This document shows, piece by piece, positions 36,354 through 46,459 of a stretch of DNA of 64,000 nucleotides. Both the position numbers and the translations under genes were made by a program. The DNA comes from Pseudomonas viridiflava (GTDB taxonomy: Bacteria; Pseudomonadota; Gammaproteobacteria; Pseudomonadales; Pseudomonadaceae): the NCBI RefSeq assembly GCF_900601905.1, contig NZ_UWFA01000289.1:248001-312000 (forward strand), read 5' to 3'. Numbering within the stretch: the stretch's first letter is position 1; each line of letters starts with the position of its first letter. The notes under the pieces were generated by a model. The model was not told the origin of the DNA. It searched no databases and saw only the letters and a program-made list of their open reading frames with translations.

Positions 36354-37114
36354 CCGCAGCCTTTACTGTTGTCATTCCGGCGCGCTACGGCTCGACCCGT
36401 TTTCCTGGTAAGCCGCTCAAAGACATTGCTGGCAAACCGATGATTCAGCACGTCTGGGAACAGGCGCGCAAAAGCAGCGCGGCGCGCGTGGTCGTCGCCA
36501 CTGACGACCCGCGTATTGTCGAGGCCTGCCGTGGTTTTGGCGCAGAAGTGCTGCTGACCCGCGATGATCATAATTCCGGCACTGACCGGCTGGCGGAAGT
36601 CGCGACCCAGCTGGGTCTGGAGCCAGACGCTATCGTGGTCAATGTGCAAGGCGACGAACCGCTGATCCCACCCTTGGTCATCGATCAGGTGGCGGCCAAC
36701 CTGGCTGCCCACCCTGAGGCTCGCATGTCGACACTGGCCGAGCCTATCGACGATGTTGCTGCCTTGTTCAATCCCAACGTGGTGAAAGTGGTTGCCGACA
36801 TCAACGGTCTGGCGCTGACGTTCAGCCGTGCACCATTGCCCTGGGCTCGCGATGCCCTGGCCAAGGATCGCGAGCAGCTTCCCGCTGGCGTCCCCTATCG
36901 TCGACACATCGGGATTTATGCCTATCGCGCGGGCTTCCTCCATGACTTCGTCAGTTGGGGGCCATGCTGGCTTGAGGACACGGAAAGCCTTGAGCAACTG
37001 CGTGCCCTCTGGCATGGCGTGCGCATTCACGTCGCCGATGCCGTTGAAGCGCCGCCTGCGGGGGTTGATACAGCCGAAGATCTTGAGCGCGTGCGCCGCC
37101 TGCTGGAGGTTTGA
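36350..37114 (+). CDS. kdsB: CMP-Kdo synthetase KdsB
   Basis: This 254-residue cytidylyltransferase activates Kdo with CTP for lipopolysaccharide inner core. It has [37 protein letters not shown] and [16 protein letters not shown] overlaps the upstream stop, and its own TGA overlaps the TTG start assigned to murB. The usual low-molecular-weight phosphatase gene is missing between the two. Confidence 0.95.
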   Translation: MTAAFTVVIPARYGSTRFPGKPLKDIAGKPMIQHVWEQARKSSAARVVVATDDPRIVEACRGFGAEVLLTRDDHNSGTDRLAEVATQLGLEPDAIVVNVQGDEPLIPPLVIDQVAANLAAHPEARMSTLAEPIDDVAALFNPNVVKVVADINGLALTFSRAPLPWARDALAKDREQLPAGVPYRRHIGIYAYRAGFLHDFVSWGPCWLEDTESLEQLRALWHGVRIHVADAVEAPPAGVDTAEDLERVRRLLEV

Positions 37115-38130
37115 CGTTGCAGCTGCAATCCGCCGTTTCCCTCAAGCCATTCAACACCTTTGGCGTCGATGTTCAGGCGCAGCTGTTTGCCGACGCGCAT
37201 AACGATGACGATGTGCGTCAGGCACTGGCTTACTGTGCCGAACACCATCTGCCGCTGATGGTGGTGGGCGGCGGCAGCAACCTGCTGCTGACAGGCAATG
37301 TGCAGGCCTTGGTGTTGCGCATGGCCAGTCGAGGCATACGCATCCTCAAGGAAGATTGCCTGCAGGCGATTGTGGAAGCAGAAGCCGGGGAACCCTGGCA
37401 TCCGTTTGTGCAGTCGTGCCTGGAGCTGGGACTGGCGGGGCTTGAAAACCTCAGCTTGATCCCCGGCACGGTTGGCGCTGCGCCGATGCAGAACATTGGT
37501 GCCTATGGGGTCGAGATCAAGGATGTGTTTCATGGCCTGACAGCCCTTGATCGCGAGACAGGTCAACTGCGCGACTTTTCCCTGGAGGAGTGTGCCTTTG
37601 GCTATCGCGACAGTGTGTTCAAGCACCAGACCGGTCGCTGGATCATTCTGCGCGTGCGTTTTGTGCTCAGCCGCAGCGCCCAACTGCACCTGGAATACGG
37701 TCCGGTGCGTCAGCGCCTGACGGATCAAGGGATCAGCCAGCCGACGCCTCGCGACGTCAGCAAGGCGATCTGCGCCATTCGTGCCGAGAAGCTGCCCGAT
37801 CCAGCAGTGCTGGGCAACGCCGGGAGCTTCTTCAAGAATCCTTTGGTGTCCGCTGAGCTGGCTGATCGTATTCGCCTGCAATATCCAGCGCTGGTGGGTT
37901 ATCCACAAGTGGACGGGCAGGTGAAACTCGCAGCTGGCTGGCTCATCGAACAGGCTGGCTGGAAGGGCCATCGCGATGGGGATGCGGGCGTGCATCGGCT
38001 ACAGTCGCTGGTCTTGGTCAATTATGGTCAGGCCAGTGGCGCGCAATTACTGGCACTGGCCCGGCGGATTCAGGTTGATATCGCCGAGCGCTTCGGTGTC
38101 GACCTGGAGATGGAACCTAATCTGTATTGA
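37111..38130 (+). CDS. murB: UDP-N-acetylenolpyruvoylglucosamine reductase MurB
   Basis: This 339-residue FAD enzyme makes UDP-MurNAc for peptidoglycan. It has the type I layout: [29 protein letters not shown], the catalytic Ser in NAGSFFKNP, and PNLY at the end with Glu. TTG 37111 (MTLQLQ) matches known relatives; TTG 37117 has a better ribosome binding spacing from GGAGG. It overlaps kdsB by four bases. Confidence 0.94.
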   Translation: MTLQLQSAVSLKPFNTFGVDVQAQLFADAHNDDDVRQALAYCAEHHLPLMVVGGGSNLLLTGNVQALVLRMASRGIRILKEDCLQAIVEAEAGEPWHPFVQSCLELGLAGLENLSLIPGTVGAAPMQNIGAYGVEIKDVFHGLTALDRETGQLRDFSLEECAFGYRDSVFKHQTGRWIILRVRFVLSRSAQLHLEYGPVRQRLTDQGISQPTPRDVSKAICAIRAEKLPDPAVLGNAGSFFKNPLVSAELADRIRLQYPALVGYPQVDGQVKLAAGWLIEQAGWKGHRDGDAGVHRLQSLVLVNYGQASGAQLLALARRIQVDIAERFGVDLEMEPNLY

Positions 38131-38155
38131 GTTGGCCCTGTGATCAGGAATTGTA

Positions 38156-38758
38156 ATGACTGAAAGCATTTGCGCCATTGTTCTCGCTGCCGGTCATGGC
38201 CGCCGTTTTCAAGCCATTGCCGGGCAGGGCAGCAGCAAGCTGTTGGCCCGATGCAGGGGGCGTGATGGTGTAGAGCGGCCTGTTCTGGAGCACACTCTGG
38301 TCAACCTGCAAGGGGTTGTCGATCAGGTCCGGATTGTTACTCGCCCGAATGCCTCTGAAATCATCGCGTTGGCCGATCGATATGACTGCCAGCTGGCATT
38401 GCTGGATTCTCCAGGCATGGGCGACAGCATTGCGGCGGCAGTTGCGGTTGAGCCTGATCATCGTGGTTGGCTGATCATCCTGGGCGACATGCCGTTCATC
38501 CTGCCTGAAACCCTGCACCAGCTCGTTGCCGCTCTGAGTGACGAGCGCATTATCCTGCCATTCCATCACGGCGAGCGCGGTCAGCCCGTGGGCTTCGGCC
38601 GCCGATATGGTCCAGCGTTGATGGCATTGACGGGCGATCAGGGGGGCAAGCGATTATTCAATGACGGCTGCGTACAAGCCGTCGAAGTGCAGGATCCCGG
38701 AATCCTGTGGGACGTGGATGTGCCTGAGCGGTTGGTATTTAACGTGAGTTCCTTGTAG
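38156..38758 (+). CDS. MobA/MocA-like nucleotidyltransferase
   Basis: This 200-residue protein has IVLAAGHGRRF near the start, then SSKLLA, the metal-binding GDMPFILPETL and GQPVGFGRRYGPALMALTGDQGG. This is the NTP-transferase MobA-like fold used for molybdenum cofactor cytidylation (MocA) and related reactions. No other cofactor gene is near. It lies between murB and rne, 25 bases after murB. Substrate is inferred only by family. Confidence 0.85.
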   Translation: MTESICAIVLAAGHGRRFQAIAGQGSSKLLARCRGRDGVERPVLEHTLVNLQGVVDQVRIVTRPNASEIIALADRYDCQLALLDSPGMGDSIAAAVAVEPDHRGWLIILGDMPFILPETLHQLVAALSDERIILPFHHGERGQPVGFGRRYGPALMALTGDQGGKRLFNDGCVQAVEVQDPGILWDVDVPERLVFNVSSL

Positions 38759-38805
38759 GGGCTCGCCCAGGAGTCCTCGTCTTTGGCCAAGCGCTGTCCA
38801 GATTC

Positions 38806-38895
38806 GTGGGACCGGCTTTAGCCGGGAAGGTGGCCGTTCTGCCAACAGAGATGCTGTGGATATGTGGGCTTCTTCCCGGCTGAAGCCGGTCCCAC
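38806..38895. repeat. REP palindrome pair, class B
   Basis: Arms at 38806-38829 (GTGGGACCGGCTTTAGCCGG and on) and 38872-38895 are inverted complements with one mismatch. They lie between the convergent nucleotidyltransferase gene and rne, ahead of a bidirectional terminator. Confidence 0.87.
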
Positions 38896-38941
38896 AGGCA
38901 GCCTTCGGCAGTTGCGACACAAATCGGTTTTCAGCGGCCAC

Positions 38942-38978
38942 AAAAAAGCCCCACCTGCTTCACAGGTGGGGCTTTTTA
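38942..38978. terminator. bidirectional Rho-independent terminator at the rne 3' end
   Basis: AAAAAGCCCCACCTG and CAGGTGGGGCTTTTT form a long perfect stem with a small loop, with an A-run on one side and a T-run on the other. It can stop transcripts from both directions, rne and the nucleotidyltransferase gene. Confidence 0.93.
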
Positions 38979-38989
38979 TTCAGCGCGGA

Positions 38990-41900
38990 TCAAGCGAGAG
39001 GTTTAGGCTCTTGGCTTTCTTCCGATGCCTGGTGGTGTGGCTGTACGGCTTCATCAGCCGACTGCAGGTTGTCATCGACAACCGGAGCAGCTTCAGGAGC
39101 CGCTTTGGCTTCTTCGGCTTCCTTCAGCAGACGCTCTGCTTCACGCTTGCGACGACGCACTTCACGAGGATCGTTCGGTGCTCGGCCATTGCTGCTGACC
39201 GGCAGTGCTGGCGTTTCGGCAACCACTTCCACTGCTGCTTCTGCGGCAGGTGAGGTGGCGACGATTTCCGCAGCAGCGTAAGGCGCAGACTCTTCAGCCA
39301 CAACAATTGCTGGCGTTGGCAGTTCGGCGGACTCGGTTACCGATTCGGCAGCCGCTTCAACAACCGCGGCTTCTTCACGGGCTGGAGCAACGGCTTCAAC
39401 CTGTGGTGTTGGCTCTGGCGTCGGCGTGAACGGTACTACGCGTTCAGCGTGCGGTGCTGTTTCGAACAGCTCAGGTTGGGCAGCCAGGGCTGGAGCTTCT
39501 GTTACAGGCTCCGGAGCGGCTTCAACGACTGGCTGAACTTCAACATCCGGCGCGCTTTCGGCTTTTGCAGCGTACTCGCTAACCGGTGTCTCAATGGCTG
39601 GCGCTTCCACGACAGGGCTTTCGACCACTGGCGTTTCAACAGCTGGCTGCTCGACTTCGGCCACTTCGAACGCGGGTGTCTGGATCGACGGCGTTTCAAC
39701 AACCGGCTGTGAAACGAACGACGAATCGGACGCTTCTACCGTTGCATTGGCGCGTTCGGCCTGGCGGTGAGCTTCGGCTTCGGCCGGAGCGCTGATCACC
39801 GTGCTTGCAACAGCGGCAGTGACGGCCAGACCTGCTGCCAGATCGGAGTTGCCTTCTTCGCTGCCGTTGTCTTCTGAACCGTCAGCGCCTTCGGATCCTT
39901 CGATCACGTTGCCGTTGGCATCGCGTTGACGCTCGCGACGGTTGCTACGACGACGCTGACCACGGGAGCGGCGGCGAGGGCGATCACCTTCTGCACCGTC
40001 CTGTTGATCGTCATTCGCCAGTTCTTCGTTTGGCAGGACTTCGTCTTCGCTCACTGCCACCGCAGCTTGCTCGGCACGAGGCTGACGCTCTTCACGCGGT
40101 ACGCGAGGCTGGCGTTCTTCACGCGGAGCGCGCTCAGGGCGTTCTTCACGAGCAACGTTGACAGCCGGGGCTGCTGCATCAAGTGGCTCACGCAGTTCAC
40201 GCACACGCTCTTCACGAGGCTTGCGATCTTCACGTGGGGCGCGGCCATTGCGAGCCGGGCGTTCTTCACGCGGTGCTGGTGCTGCGCTGTTTTCTTCGAC
40301 GCTTACGGCTTCACGTGGCTGGCGTGGTGCACGCTCTTCACGCGGTGCACGTTCCTCGCGAGGGGCACGCTCTTCGCGGGGAGCACGTTCTGCACGCTCT
40401 TCACGAGGGGCGCGTTCTTCACGCGGCTTGCGTTCTTCGTCGCGGCGGTTGTTGCGACCACGGCTCTGCTGGCGACCGTTACGACGCTCTTCGTTACGCG
40501 CAGGGCGCTCGGCCGCTGGCTTCTCGACCACAACCGGTGCAACCGGCTCTTCCTTGGTGGCAAACAGGCTTACCAGGGATTTGACCAGGCCTTTGAACAG
40601 GCTTGGCTCGTGAGCGACAGGGGCTGGCGCGGCAGCAACGGCCTCGACCGGAACCGGTGCGTTGGCACGCGGCGGGGCGGTCTTGACGGCGGCTTCCTGG
40701 CGAACCAGGGTACGGGTTGCGGCAGCAGGCTGGACTTCTTCCACTTCCGCAGCTGCCGCAGCGATTTCATAGCTGGACTGCAGGGTGTGGGCTTCCGGGC
40801 TGTCATCGCGCAGACGCTGAACTTCGAAGTGCGGCGTTTCCAGATGATCATTCGGCAGAATGATGATGCGGGCACGAGTGCGCAGTTCGATCTTGGTGAT
40901 CGAGTTGCGCTTTTCATTGAGCAGGAACGCTGCCACCGGGATCGGCACCTGAGCGCGGACTTCGGCAGTGCGGTCTTTCAGGGCTTCTTCTTCGATCAGG
41001 CGCAGGATCGCCAGCGACAGCGATTCAACATCACGGATGATGCCGGTGCCGTTGCAGCGTGGGCAGACGATGCCGCTGCTTTCACCCAGGGAAGGGCGCA
41101 GGCGCTGACGGGACATTTCCAGCAGGCCAAAGCGCGAGATGCGACCGACCTGTACACGGGCACGGTCAGCTTCCAGGCTCTCGCGGACTTTCTCTTCCAC
41201 GGCGCGCTGGTTCTTGGCAGGCGTCATGTCGATGAAGTCGATGACGATCAGGCCGCCGATATCGCGCAAACGCAGTTGACGGGCGATTTCTTCAGCCGCT
41301 TCAAGGTTGGTCTGCAGCGCGGTTTCTTCGATGTCGCTGCCTTTGGTGGCACGCGCCGAGTTGATGTCGATGGACACCAAAGCTTCGGTAGGGTCGATGA
41401 CGATGGAGCCGCCGGAAGGCAGTTCAACGACGCGCTGGAAGGCGGTCTCGATCTGGCTTTCGATCTGGAAACGGTTGAACAGCGGAACGCTGTCTTCGTA
41501 CAGCTTGATCTTGCTGGCGTACTGCGGCATCACCTGGCGGATGAAGGTCAGGGCTTCTTCCTGGGCTTCAACGCTGTCGATCAGCACTTCGCCGATGTCC
41601 TGGCGCAGGTAATCGCGAATCGCGCGGATGATCACGTTGCTTTCCTGATAGATCAGGAATGGCGCGGAGCGATCCAGCGAGGCTTCTTTGATGGCGGTCC
41701 AGAGTTGCAGCAGGTAGTCGAGGTCCCACTGCATTTCTTCGCTGCTGCGGCCAAGGCCTGCAGTGCGCACGATCAGGCCCATGTCGGCAGGGGCGATCAG
41801 GCCGTTCAGCGCTTCACGCAGTTCGTTGCGCTCTTCGCCTTCGATGCGGCGGGAGATACCACCGGCACGCGGATTGTTTGGCATCAGGACCAGATAACGA

Positions 41901-42265
41901 CCGGCCAGGCTGATGAAGGTGGTCAGGGCTGCGCCTTTGTTGCCGCGCTCTTCCTTTTCGACCTGAACGATGACTTCCTGGCCTTCGGTCAGGACGTCTT
42001 TGATATTGACGCGGCCTTCAGGGGCTTTCTTGAAGTACTCGCGGGAGATTTCCTTGAGGGGCAGGAAGCCGTGGCGCTCAGAGCCGAAATCGACAAAGGC
42101 AGCCTCCAGGCTTGGCTCGATGCGAGTGATCCGGCCCTTGTAGATATTGGCCTTCTTCTGCTCGCGTGCACCGGACTCGATGTCCAGGTCATATAGGCGC
42201 TGGCCGTCTACCAGTGCAACGCGCAACTCTTCAGGTTGAGTTGCGTTAATCAACATTCTTTTCAT
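38990..42265 (-). CDS. rne: ribonuclease E
   Basis: This 1091-residue endoribonuclease leads mRNA decay and rRNA/tRNA processing on the inner membrane. The N-terminal catalytic half has an S1 domain (about 38-120, [20 protein letters not shown]), the DNase I-like domain with catalytic Asp residues in [13 protein letters not shown] and [11 protein letters not shown], and the zinc link CPRCNGTG. From about 520 the tail is disordered: repeated Arg/Glu REERAP-like blocks bind RNA, then an Ala/Val/Glu/Pro-rich region. Start ATG 42265 gives [16 protein letters not shown] as in relatives; the frame extends to 42313. A 712-base gap separates it from divergent rluC. Confidence 0.96.
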   Translation of the reverse strand: MKRMLINATQPEELRVALVDGQRLYDLDIESGAREQKKANIYKGRITRIEPSLEAAFVDFGSERHGFLPLKEISREYFKKAPEGRVNIKDVLTEGQEVIVQVEKEERGNKGAALTTFISLAGRYLVLMPNNPRAGGISRRIEGEERNELREALNGLIAPADMGLIVRTAGLGRSSEEMQWDLDYLLQLWTAIKEASLDRSAPFLIYQESNVIIRAIRDYLRQDIGEVLIDSVEAQEEALTFIRQVMPQYASKIKLYEDSVPLFNRFQIESQIETAFQRVVELPSGGSIVIDPTEALVSIDINSARATKGSDIEETALQTNLEAAEEIARQLRLRDIGGLIVIDFIDMTPAKNQRAVEEKVRESLEADRARVQVGRISRFGLLEMSRQRLRPSLGESSGIVCPRCNGTGIIRDVESLSLAILRLIEEEALKDRTAEVRAQVPIPVAAFLLNEKRNSITKIELRTRARIIILPNDHLETPHFEVQRLRDDSPEAHTLQSSYEIAAAAAEVEEVQPAAATRTLVRQEAAVKTAPPRANAPVPVEAVAAAPAPVAHEPSLFKGLVKSLVSLFATKEEPVAPVVVEKPAAERPARNEERRNGRQQSRGRNNRRDEERKPREERAPREERAERAPREERAPREERAPREERAPRQPREAVSVEENSAAPAPREERPARNGRAPREDRKPREERVRELREPLDAAAPAVNVAREERPERAPREERQPRVPREERQPRAEQAAVAVSEDEVLPNEELANDDQQDGAEGDRPRRRSRGQRRRSNRRERQRDANGNVIEGSEGADGSEDNGSEEGNSDLAAGLAVTAAVASTVISAPAEAEAHRQAERANATVEASDSSFVSQPVVETPSIQTPAFEVAEVEQPAVETPVVESPVVEAPAIETPVSEYAAKAESAPDVEVQPVVEAAPEPVTEAPALAAQPELFETAPHAERVVPFTPTPEPTPQVEAVAPAREEAAVVEAAAESVTESAELPTPAIVVAEESAPYAAAEIVATSPAAEAAVEVVAETPALPVSSNGRAPNDPREVRRRKREAERLLKEAEEAKAAPEAAPVVDDNLQSADEAVQPHHQASEESQEPKPLA

Positions 42266-42977
42266 GTAGTACCGTCGGTTTCCGGGCTGCCGGAAACGGC
42301 GTTCGGCACACACGACTTCTCACGGTCGGTGTCAGGGCACGTCAAGAGTGGTTGGACACTCCAGTGTCTAGCGAGGTACCGACCAACGGGGCCGGTGTCG
42401 CGACGACGTTTCCTGCTTGCTGTGGTGACAAAAGGCACCCATTCAGCAAAAGCTTTGTCAGGAGGAGGAATCGACCATCGGTAGCGGACGAGATGAAGCG
42501 TCTAGAACAAGCCTTGTGCTACACAGTCCGATGGTTGTGCGTCTCCACCCTACACGTATCCCTGATAATTCGGGTGCTGCCGCGCGCAGAATCCGCAACG
42601 GGTTGGCATTTACCGCGATCTTCGATGGGAAGCTCGCGCATCTATGGCTTAAGGCGTGGTTTCCGTAGCATTCGCTCAGAACGTCTGCAAACGACTGCAC
42701 TTTGTGAACTGGCCGTGAATTATTAGCTCTGAAGGCGAGTGATAACTCTGCGATCTGGCGTGTTTCAGGCCTTATGTCACCTGCGCTTGTAACGTCTGCA
42801 GCCTATCCGTTGTCACCGAAAGCCCCGTAGGACGGCCTCGCGTCCTCGTGAATTGCGTAGGGCAGGGCCGGTCATAAACCGTTGGTCCGCTGTCCAGACC
42901 GCTTTTGGCGGCGTTCGCGACTATAGCAGCAATCATTAAGTGCTTCAAATCCATAAAAAATTGTTATGATTTGCGCC
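42266..42977. promoter_or_regulatory. long divergent rne/rluC control region with probable rne 5' untranslated leader
   Basis: There is no convincing gene in this 712-base spacer; its open frames are short and lack family features. Most of it probably forms the untranslated leader of rne. In E. coli a 361-base rne leader lets RNase E regulate its own mRNA, so a similar role is likely here. The segment closest to rluC is AT-rich and holds the rluC promoter. Confidence 0.6.
42942..42970 (+). promoter_or_regulatory. candidate rluC promoter, possibly giving leaderless mRNA
   Basis: TATGAT at 42965-42970 is a good -10. A weak -35 (GCTTCA or CTTCAA) lies at about 42942-42948. The start of transcription would be near 42977, next to the ATG at 42978. 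No Shine-Dalgarno sequence precedes the ATG. Confidence 0.55.
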
Positions 42978-43934
42978 ATGACGACTACCACACCCCCAAC
43001 CCCCGGCGTCCAGCTGGTTGAGGTTGCGCCGGAATATGCCGGTCAACGCATCGATAATTTTCTTGTCACTTTCCTCAAAGGCGTGCCAAAGACCTTGATC
43101 TACCGCATTTTGCGCAAAGGCGAAGTGCGGGTGAACAAGGGGCGGATCAAGCCCGAGTACAAGTTGCAGGCAGGCGACATCATTCGCGTCCCGCCGGTGC
43201 GCGTGCCCGAGCGCGATGCGCCGGTGCCGGTTGCCCAGGGGTTGCTGCAGCGACTGGAGGCCGCGATTGTCTATGAAGACAAGGCGCTGATCGTCCTCAA
43301 CAAACCGGCGGGGATCGCCGTGCATGGCGGCAGCGGCCTTAATTTCGGTGTGATCGAAGCCTTTCGGCAAATGCGTCCCGACGCCAAGGAGCTTGAGCTG
43401 GTGCACCGGCTCGATCGCGATACCTCCGGGCTGTTGATGATCGCCAAGAAGCGCAGCATGTTGCGCCACCTGCACGAAGCCCTGCGTGGTGACGGCGTCG
43501 ACAAGCGCTACATGGCGCTGGTCCGCGGTCATTGGGATACTTCGCAGAAGCGCATCAATGCGCCCTTGCTCAAGAGCAACCTGCGTTCTGGTGAGCGTAT
43601 GGTCGAGGTCAATGATGAAGGCAAGGAGGCGCTGACGCTCTTCAAGGTGCTGCGTCGCTTCAGTGATTTCGCCACGCTGGTCGAGGCCAAGCCGGTCACC
43701 GGCCGTACTCACCAGATTCGCGTTCACACGCTGCACGCCGGGCATGCCATTGCGGGTGATACCAAGTATGGCGATGAGGACTTCAGTCGCGAGATTCGCG
43801 ATCTGGGCGGCAAGCGCCTTTTTCTGCACGCTTATATGCTGACCGTGCCTATGCAGGATGGCAGCGAGCTGAAACTTCAGGCGCCTGTCGACGAGATGTG
43901 GGCCAAGACCGTGGAGCGTTTGAGTGCGCCGTGA
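42978..43934 (+). CDS. rluC: 23S rRNA pseudouridine(955/2504/2580) synthase RluC
   Basis: This 318-residue synthase has an S4 domain (about 18-75) and the RluA-type catalytic [18 protein letters not shown] with the essential Asp, plus [20 protein letters not shown]. Family proteins start near [13 protein letters not shown], so ATG 42978 is preferred to ATG 42966. It is divergent from rne, as in many gammaproteobacteria, and overlaps the next gene by 11 bases. Confidence 0.95.
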   Translation: MTTTTPPTPGVQLVEVAPEYAGQRIDNFLVTFLKGVPKTLIYRILRKGEVRVNKGRIKPEYKLQAGDIIRVPPVRVPERDAPVPVAQGLLQRLEAAIVYEDKALIVLNKPAGIAVHGGSGLNFGVIEAFRQMRPDAKELELVHRLDRDTSGLLMIAKKRSMLRHLHEALRGDGVDKRYMALVRGHWDTSQKRINAPLLKSNLRSGERMVEVNDEGKEALTLFKVLRRFSDFATLVEAKPVTGRTHQIRVHTLHAGHAIAGDTKYGDEDFSREIRDLGGKRLFLHAYMLTVPMQDGSELKLQAPVDEMWAKTVERLSAP

Positions 43935-44622
43935 TTGCGAGCCGTCCGGCTATGAATTATTGATTTTTGATTGGGATGGCACGCTGGCTGACTCTATCGG
44001 TCGTATCGTCGACGCCATGAGGCTGGCTGCCGACCTGAGCGGTCGGCCGGTGCGTGATGATCTGGCGATCAAGGGCATCATCGGGCTAGGCTTGCCGGAG
44101 GCCATTCGCACGCTTTACCCGGACATTACCACCAACGATCTCATCGATTTTCGTCAGCACTATGCCGACAGCTATATGGCGATGGATAACGACGTGCCTT
44201 CGCCGCTGTTTGAAGGTGTGCTGGAGTCCATGGCGGGTTTTCGTGCTCAGGGCTACAAGCTGGCGGTCGCCACCGGCAAGGCGCGGCGCGGTCTGAATCG
44301 AGTGCTCAAGGCGCATGGCTGGCTCGAATATTTCGATATCACCCGTGCGGCAGACGAAACGGCCAGCAAGCCTGATCCGTTGATGCTGCATGAGATCCTC
44401 CAGCATTGCGGTGTGCCACCGGAGCGGGCGCTAATGGTGGGGGATTCGTCGTTTGACCTGCTGATGGCGCGCAATGCAGGCATGGACTCGGTGGCGGTCG
44501 GTTACGGCGCACAGTCGCTGGATTCGCTGCGCGAGTACGAGCCGCGCCTGGCGATTGAAAGTTTTCCCGAGCTGCGGGCCTGGTTAGGTGAGCGCAGTGG
44601 TCAGTCTTCGTTGTTGGGGTAA
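43924..44622 (+). CDS. HAD-family phosphatase (Gph-like)
   Basis: This 232-residue HAD hydrolase has motif [11 protein letters not shown], motif [12 protein letters not shown], and motif [16 protein letters not shown] and [12 protein letters not shown]. It resembles phosphoglycolate phosphatase but is a broader group. GTG 43924 lies within the rluC end, with GGAG upstream, so it is probably translationally coupled. Confidence 0.9.
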   Translation: MRRDCEPSGYELLIFDWDGTLADSIGRIVDAMRLAADLSGRPVRDDLAIKGIIGLGLPEAIRTLYPDITTNDLIDFRQHYADSYMAMDNDVPSPLFEGVLESMAGFRAQGYKLAVATGKARRGLNRVLKAHGWLEYFDITRAADETASKPDPLMLHEILQHCGVPPERALMVGDSSFDLLMARNAGMDSVAVGYGAQSLDSLREYEPRLAIESFPELRAWLGERSGQSSLLG

Positions 44623-44629
44623 TAGATAA

Positions 44630-45634
44630 ATGTCGGACGAATGGAAAGCACCGGTCTCGCAAGACAAAGACGAGATCGCGGACAGCAAGGCTGATGCAAA
44701 GAGTTGGAAGTTGCTGGAGAAAACCCTGTTGGCGGGGGTTCAGGAGCAGCGTCGGTCGCGTCGCTGGGGGATATTTTTCAAATCACTGACGTTTCTTTAC
44801 CTGATTGGCGTGCTGTTCATGTTCTCGCCGCTGATGGATTTCGAGAAGGGCGCATCGCGCAGCGCGAACCATACCGCGTTGATCGAAATCGAGGGCATGA
44901 TCGCCGCCAAGGAGCCCGCCAGTGCCGACAACATCGTTGGCAGCTTGCGCGCGGCCTTCGCCGACGAAAAAACCAAAGGTGTGATCCTGCGGATCAACAG
45001 TCCGGGTGGCAGTCCTGTGCAGTCTGGCTACGTGGCGGATGAAATCCGTCGCCTGCGGGCAGAGAAGCCGGCAATCAAGGTCTATGCGGTGATCACCGAT
45101 CTGGGCGCCTCGGGTGCCTATTACATCGCCAGTGCTGCGGATCAGATCTATGCCGACAAGGCCAGTCTGGTGGGTTCCATCGGCGTGACGGCTGCAGGTT
45201 TTGGCTTTGTCGGTGCCATGGAGAAGCTGGGCGTGGATCGTCGTACTTACACGTCGGGTGAGCACAAGGCCTTTCTGGATCCGTTTCAGCCACCAAAGGC
45301 TGATGAAACGGCGTTCTGGCAGGGCGTGCTAGACACAACCCATCGGCAGTTCATCGCCAGCGTCAAGCAGGGTCGTGGCGATCGTTTGAAGGACAAGGAT
45401 CATCCCGAGCTGTTCTCCGGGCTGGTCTGGACGGGCGAGCAGGCATTGCCACTGGGCCTGATCGACGGGCTGGGCAGTGCCAGTTATGTAGCGCGTGATG
45501 TGATTGGCGAAAAAGAGCTGGTGGATTACACCGTTCAGGAATCCCCGTTTGACCGTTTCTCGAAAAAACTCGGTGCCAGCGTCGCGGATCAGATTGCGAT
45601 GTGGGCTGGCTTCAAGGGTCCATCGCTGCGCTAA
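44630..45634 (+). CDS. sppA: signal peptide peptidase SppA (S49 family)
   Basis: This 334-residue serine protease cuts leftover signal peptides in the inner membrane. It has a membrane helix (about 51-68, FLYLIGVLFMFSPL), RINSPGGSPVQSGY, the nucleophilic Ser in DLGASGAYYIASAAD and a Lys in ADKASLVGSIGV. The short, single-domain form is typical of Pseudomonas. It is seven bases after the HAD gene, and a terminator follows. Confidence 0.94.
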   Translation: MSDEWKAPVSQDKDEIADSKADAKSWKLLEKTLLAGVQEQRRSRRWGIFFKSLTFLYLIGVLFMFSPLMDFEKGASRSANHTALIEIEGMIAAKEPASADNIVGSLRAAFADEKTKGVILRINSPGGSPVQSGYVADEIRRLRAEKPAIKVYAVITDLGASGAYYIASAADQIYADKASLVGSIGVTAAGFGFVGAMEKLGVDRRTYTSGEHKAFLDPFQPPKADETAFWQGVLDTTHRQFIASVKQGRGDRLKDKDHPELFSGLVWTGEQALPLGLIDGLGSASYVARDVIGEKELVDYTVQESPFDRFSKKLGASVADQIAMWAGFKGPSLR

Positions 45635-45649
45635 TCTGTGTAGCGGTTG

Positions 45650-45678
45650 AAAAGCCCGACCATTGGTCGGGCTTTTTT
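45650..45678 (+). terminator. Rho-independent terminator after sppA
   Basis: AAAAGCCCGACC and GGTCGGGCTTTT form a 12-base stem around ATT, followed by T residues. It ends the rluC-HAD-sppA unit. Confidence 0.92.
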
Positions 45679-45733
45679 GTAGGAGTGTGTCGTCGTCCAG
45701 GCATTGCGCTGGCGTGCAGCACGCGTTGCCCCG

Positions 45734-45757
45734 GTAGGAGCGTCCTTGCCCGCGATA
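45734..45757 (+). repeat. half REP unit, class A
   Basis: GTAGGAGCGTCCTTGCCCGC and the following GATA resemble one class A arm with changes in the centre. No inverted partner is present. It sits in the convergent gap between sppA and yceF. Confidence 0.6.
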
Positions 45758-45775
45758 GCGTCATTTCAGGCGCGT

Positions 45776-46354
45776 TCAGGGGATTTGCACGCCTTCCTTT
45801 ATAAGCATGTCGACAAGGCGGATCAGCGGCAGGCCGATCAGGCTGGTGGCGTCACTGCCTTCGGTGGATTGAAACAGGCTCACGCCCAATCCTTCGGCCT
45901 TGAAGCTGCCAGCGCAGTCATAGGGTTGTTCGGCGTGCAGGTAGCGCGTGATGGCGGCTTCGTCCAGATCGCGCATGTGCACGGTAAAAGGCACGTGATC
46001 GACCTGGCATTGGCCGGTAGCGCTGTTGAGCAGTGCCAATCCGGTGAGAAACGTGACGCTCGAACCGCTGGCGGCGCTCAGTTGCTCCAGGGCGCGCTCG
46101 AAAGTATGTGGCTTGCCGAGAATCTGCCCATTGAGCACTGCAACCTGATCCGAGCCGATGATCAGGTGGTCAGGAAAATCGTTGGCCAGCGCCTGGGCCT
46201 TTTCCATTGCCAGGCGCTGCACCAGCTCAGTGGCGCGCTCTCCAGGTCGGTGGCTTTCGTCGATATCAGGCGAGCTGCAGACGAATGGCAGGCGCAACCT
46301 GGCGAGTAATTCGCGGCGATAAGGTGAGCTGGAAGCAAGGAGCAGAGGCTGCAT
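45776..46354 (-). CDS. yceF: Maf-like protein YceF, nucleotide pyrophosphatase
   Basis: This 192-residue Maf-family protein has LLLASSSPYRRELLARL, SPDIDESHRPGERATELVQRLA, IIGSDQVAVLNGQILGKP and GSFKAEGLGVSLFQ. The YceF branch hydrolyses 7-methyl-GTP. It begins at ATG 46354 (MQPLLLA). It is divergent from the yceD-rpmF-plsX group, which is its usual partner. Confidence 0.92.
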   Translation of the reverse strand: MQPLLLASSSPYRRELLARLRLPFVCSSPDIDESHRPGERATELVQRLAMEKAQALANDFPDHLIIGSDQVAVLNGQILGKPHTFERALEQLSAASGSSVTFLTGLALLNSATGQCQVDHVPFTVHMRDLDEAAITRYLHAEQPYDCAGSFKAEGLGVSLFQSTEGSDATSLIGLPLIRLVDMLIKEGVQIP

Positions 46355-46421
46355 GCGGTTCTCCAATAAGTGAAAGTTGATTCTAATCAGTCCTGTGCAG
46401 GATTATTGCCCTGAATTTCCT

Positions 46422-46450
46422 TTGACATGCATTAGGGTCGTCCCTAGAAT
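46422..46450 (+). promoter_or_regulatory. sigma-70 promoter of the yceD-rpmF-plsX operon
   Basis: TTGACA at 46422-46427 and TAGAAT at 46445-46450 are separated by the ideal 17 bases. Transcription would begin near 46457, only a few bases before the yceD ATG at 46460. Confidence 0.88.
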
Positions 46451-46459
46451 GCTGCGCCT

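Noticed and set aside
39480..40500. Tandem repeats inside rne
   Set aside because: They encode the Arg/Glu-rich low-complexity RNA-binding tail that is normal for Pseudomonas RNase E.
39926..42196. 756-residue plus-strand frame opposite rne
   Set aside because: Phe/Arg/Thr-rich antisense of the RNase E repeats and catalytic domain; no domains seen.
42352..42726. 124-residue frame in the rne/rluC spacer
   Set aside because: No conserved features; Cys/Arg/Ser-rich random translation and no ribosome binding site.
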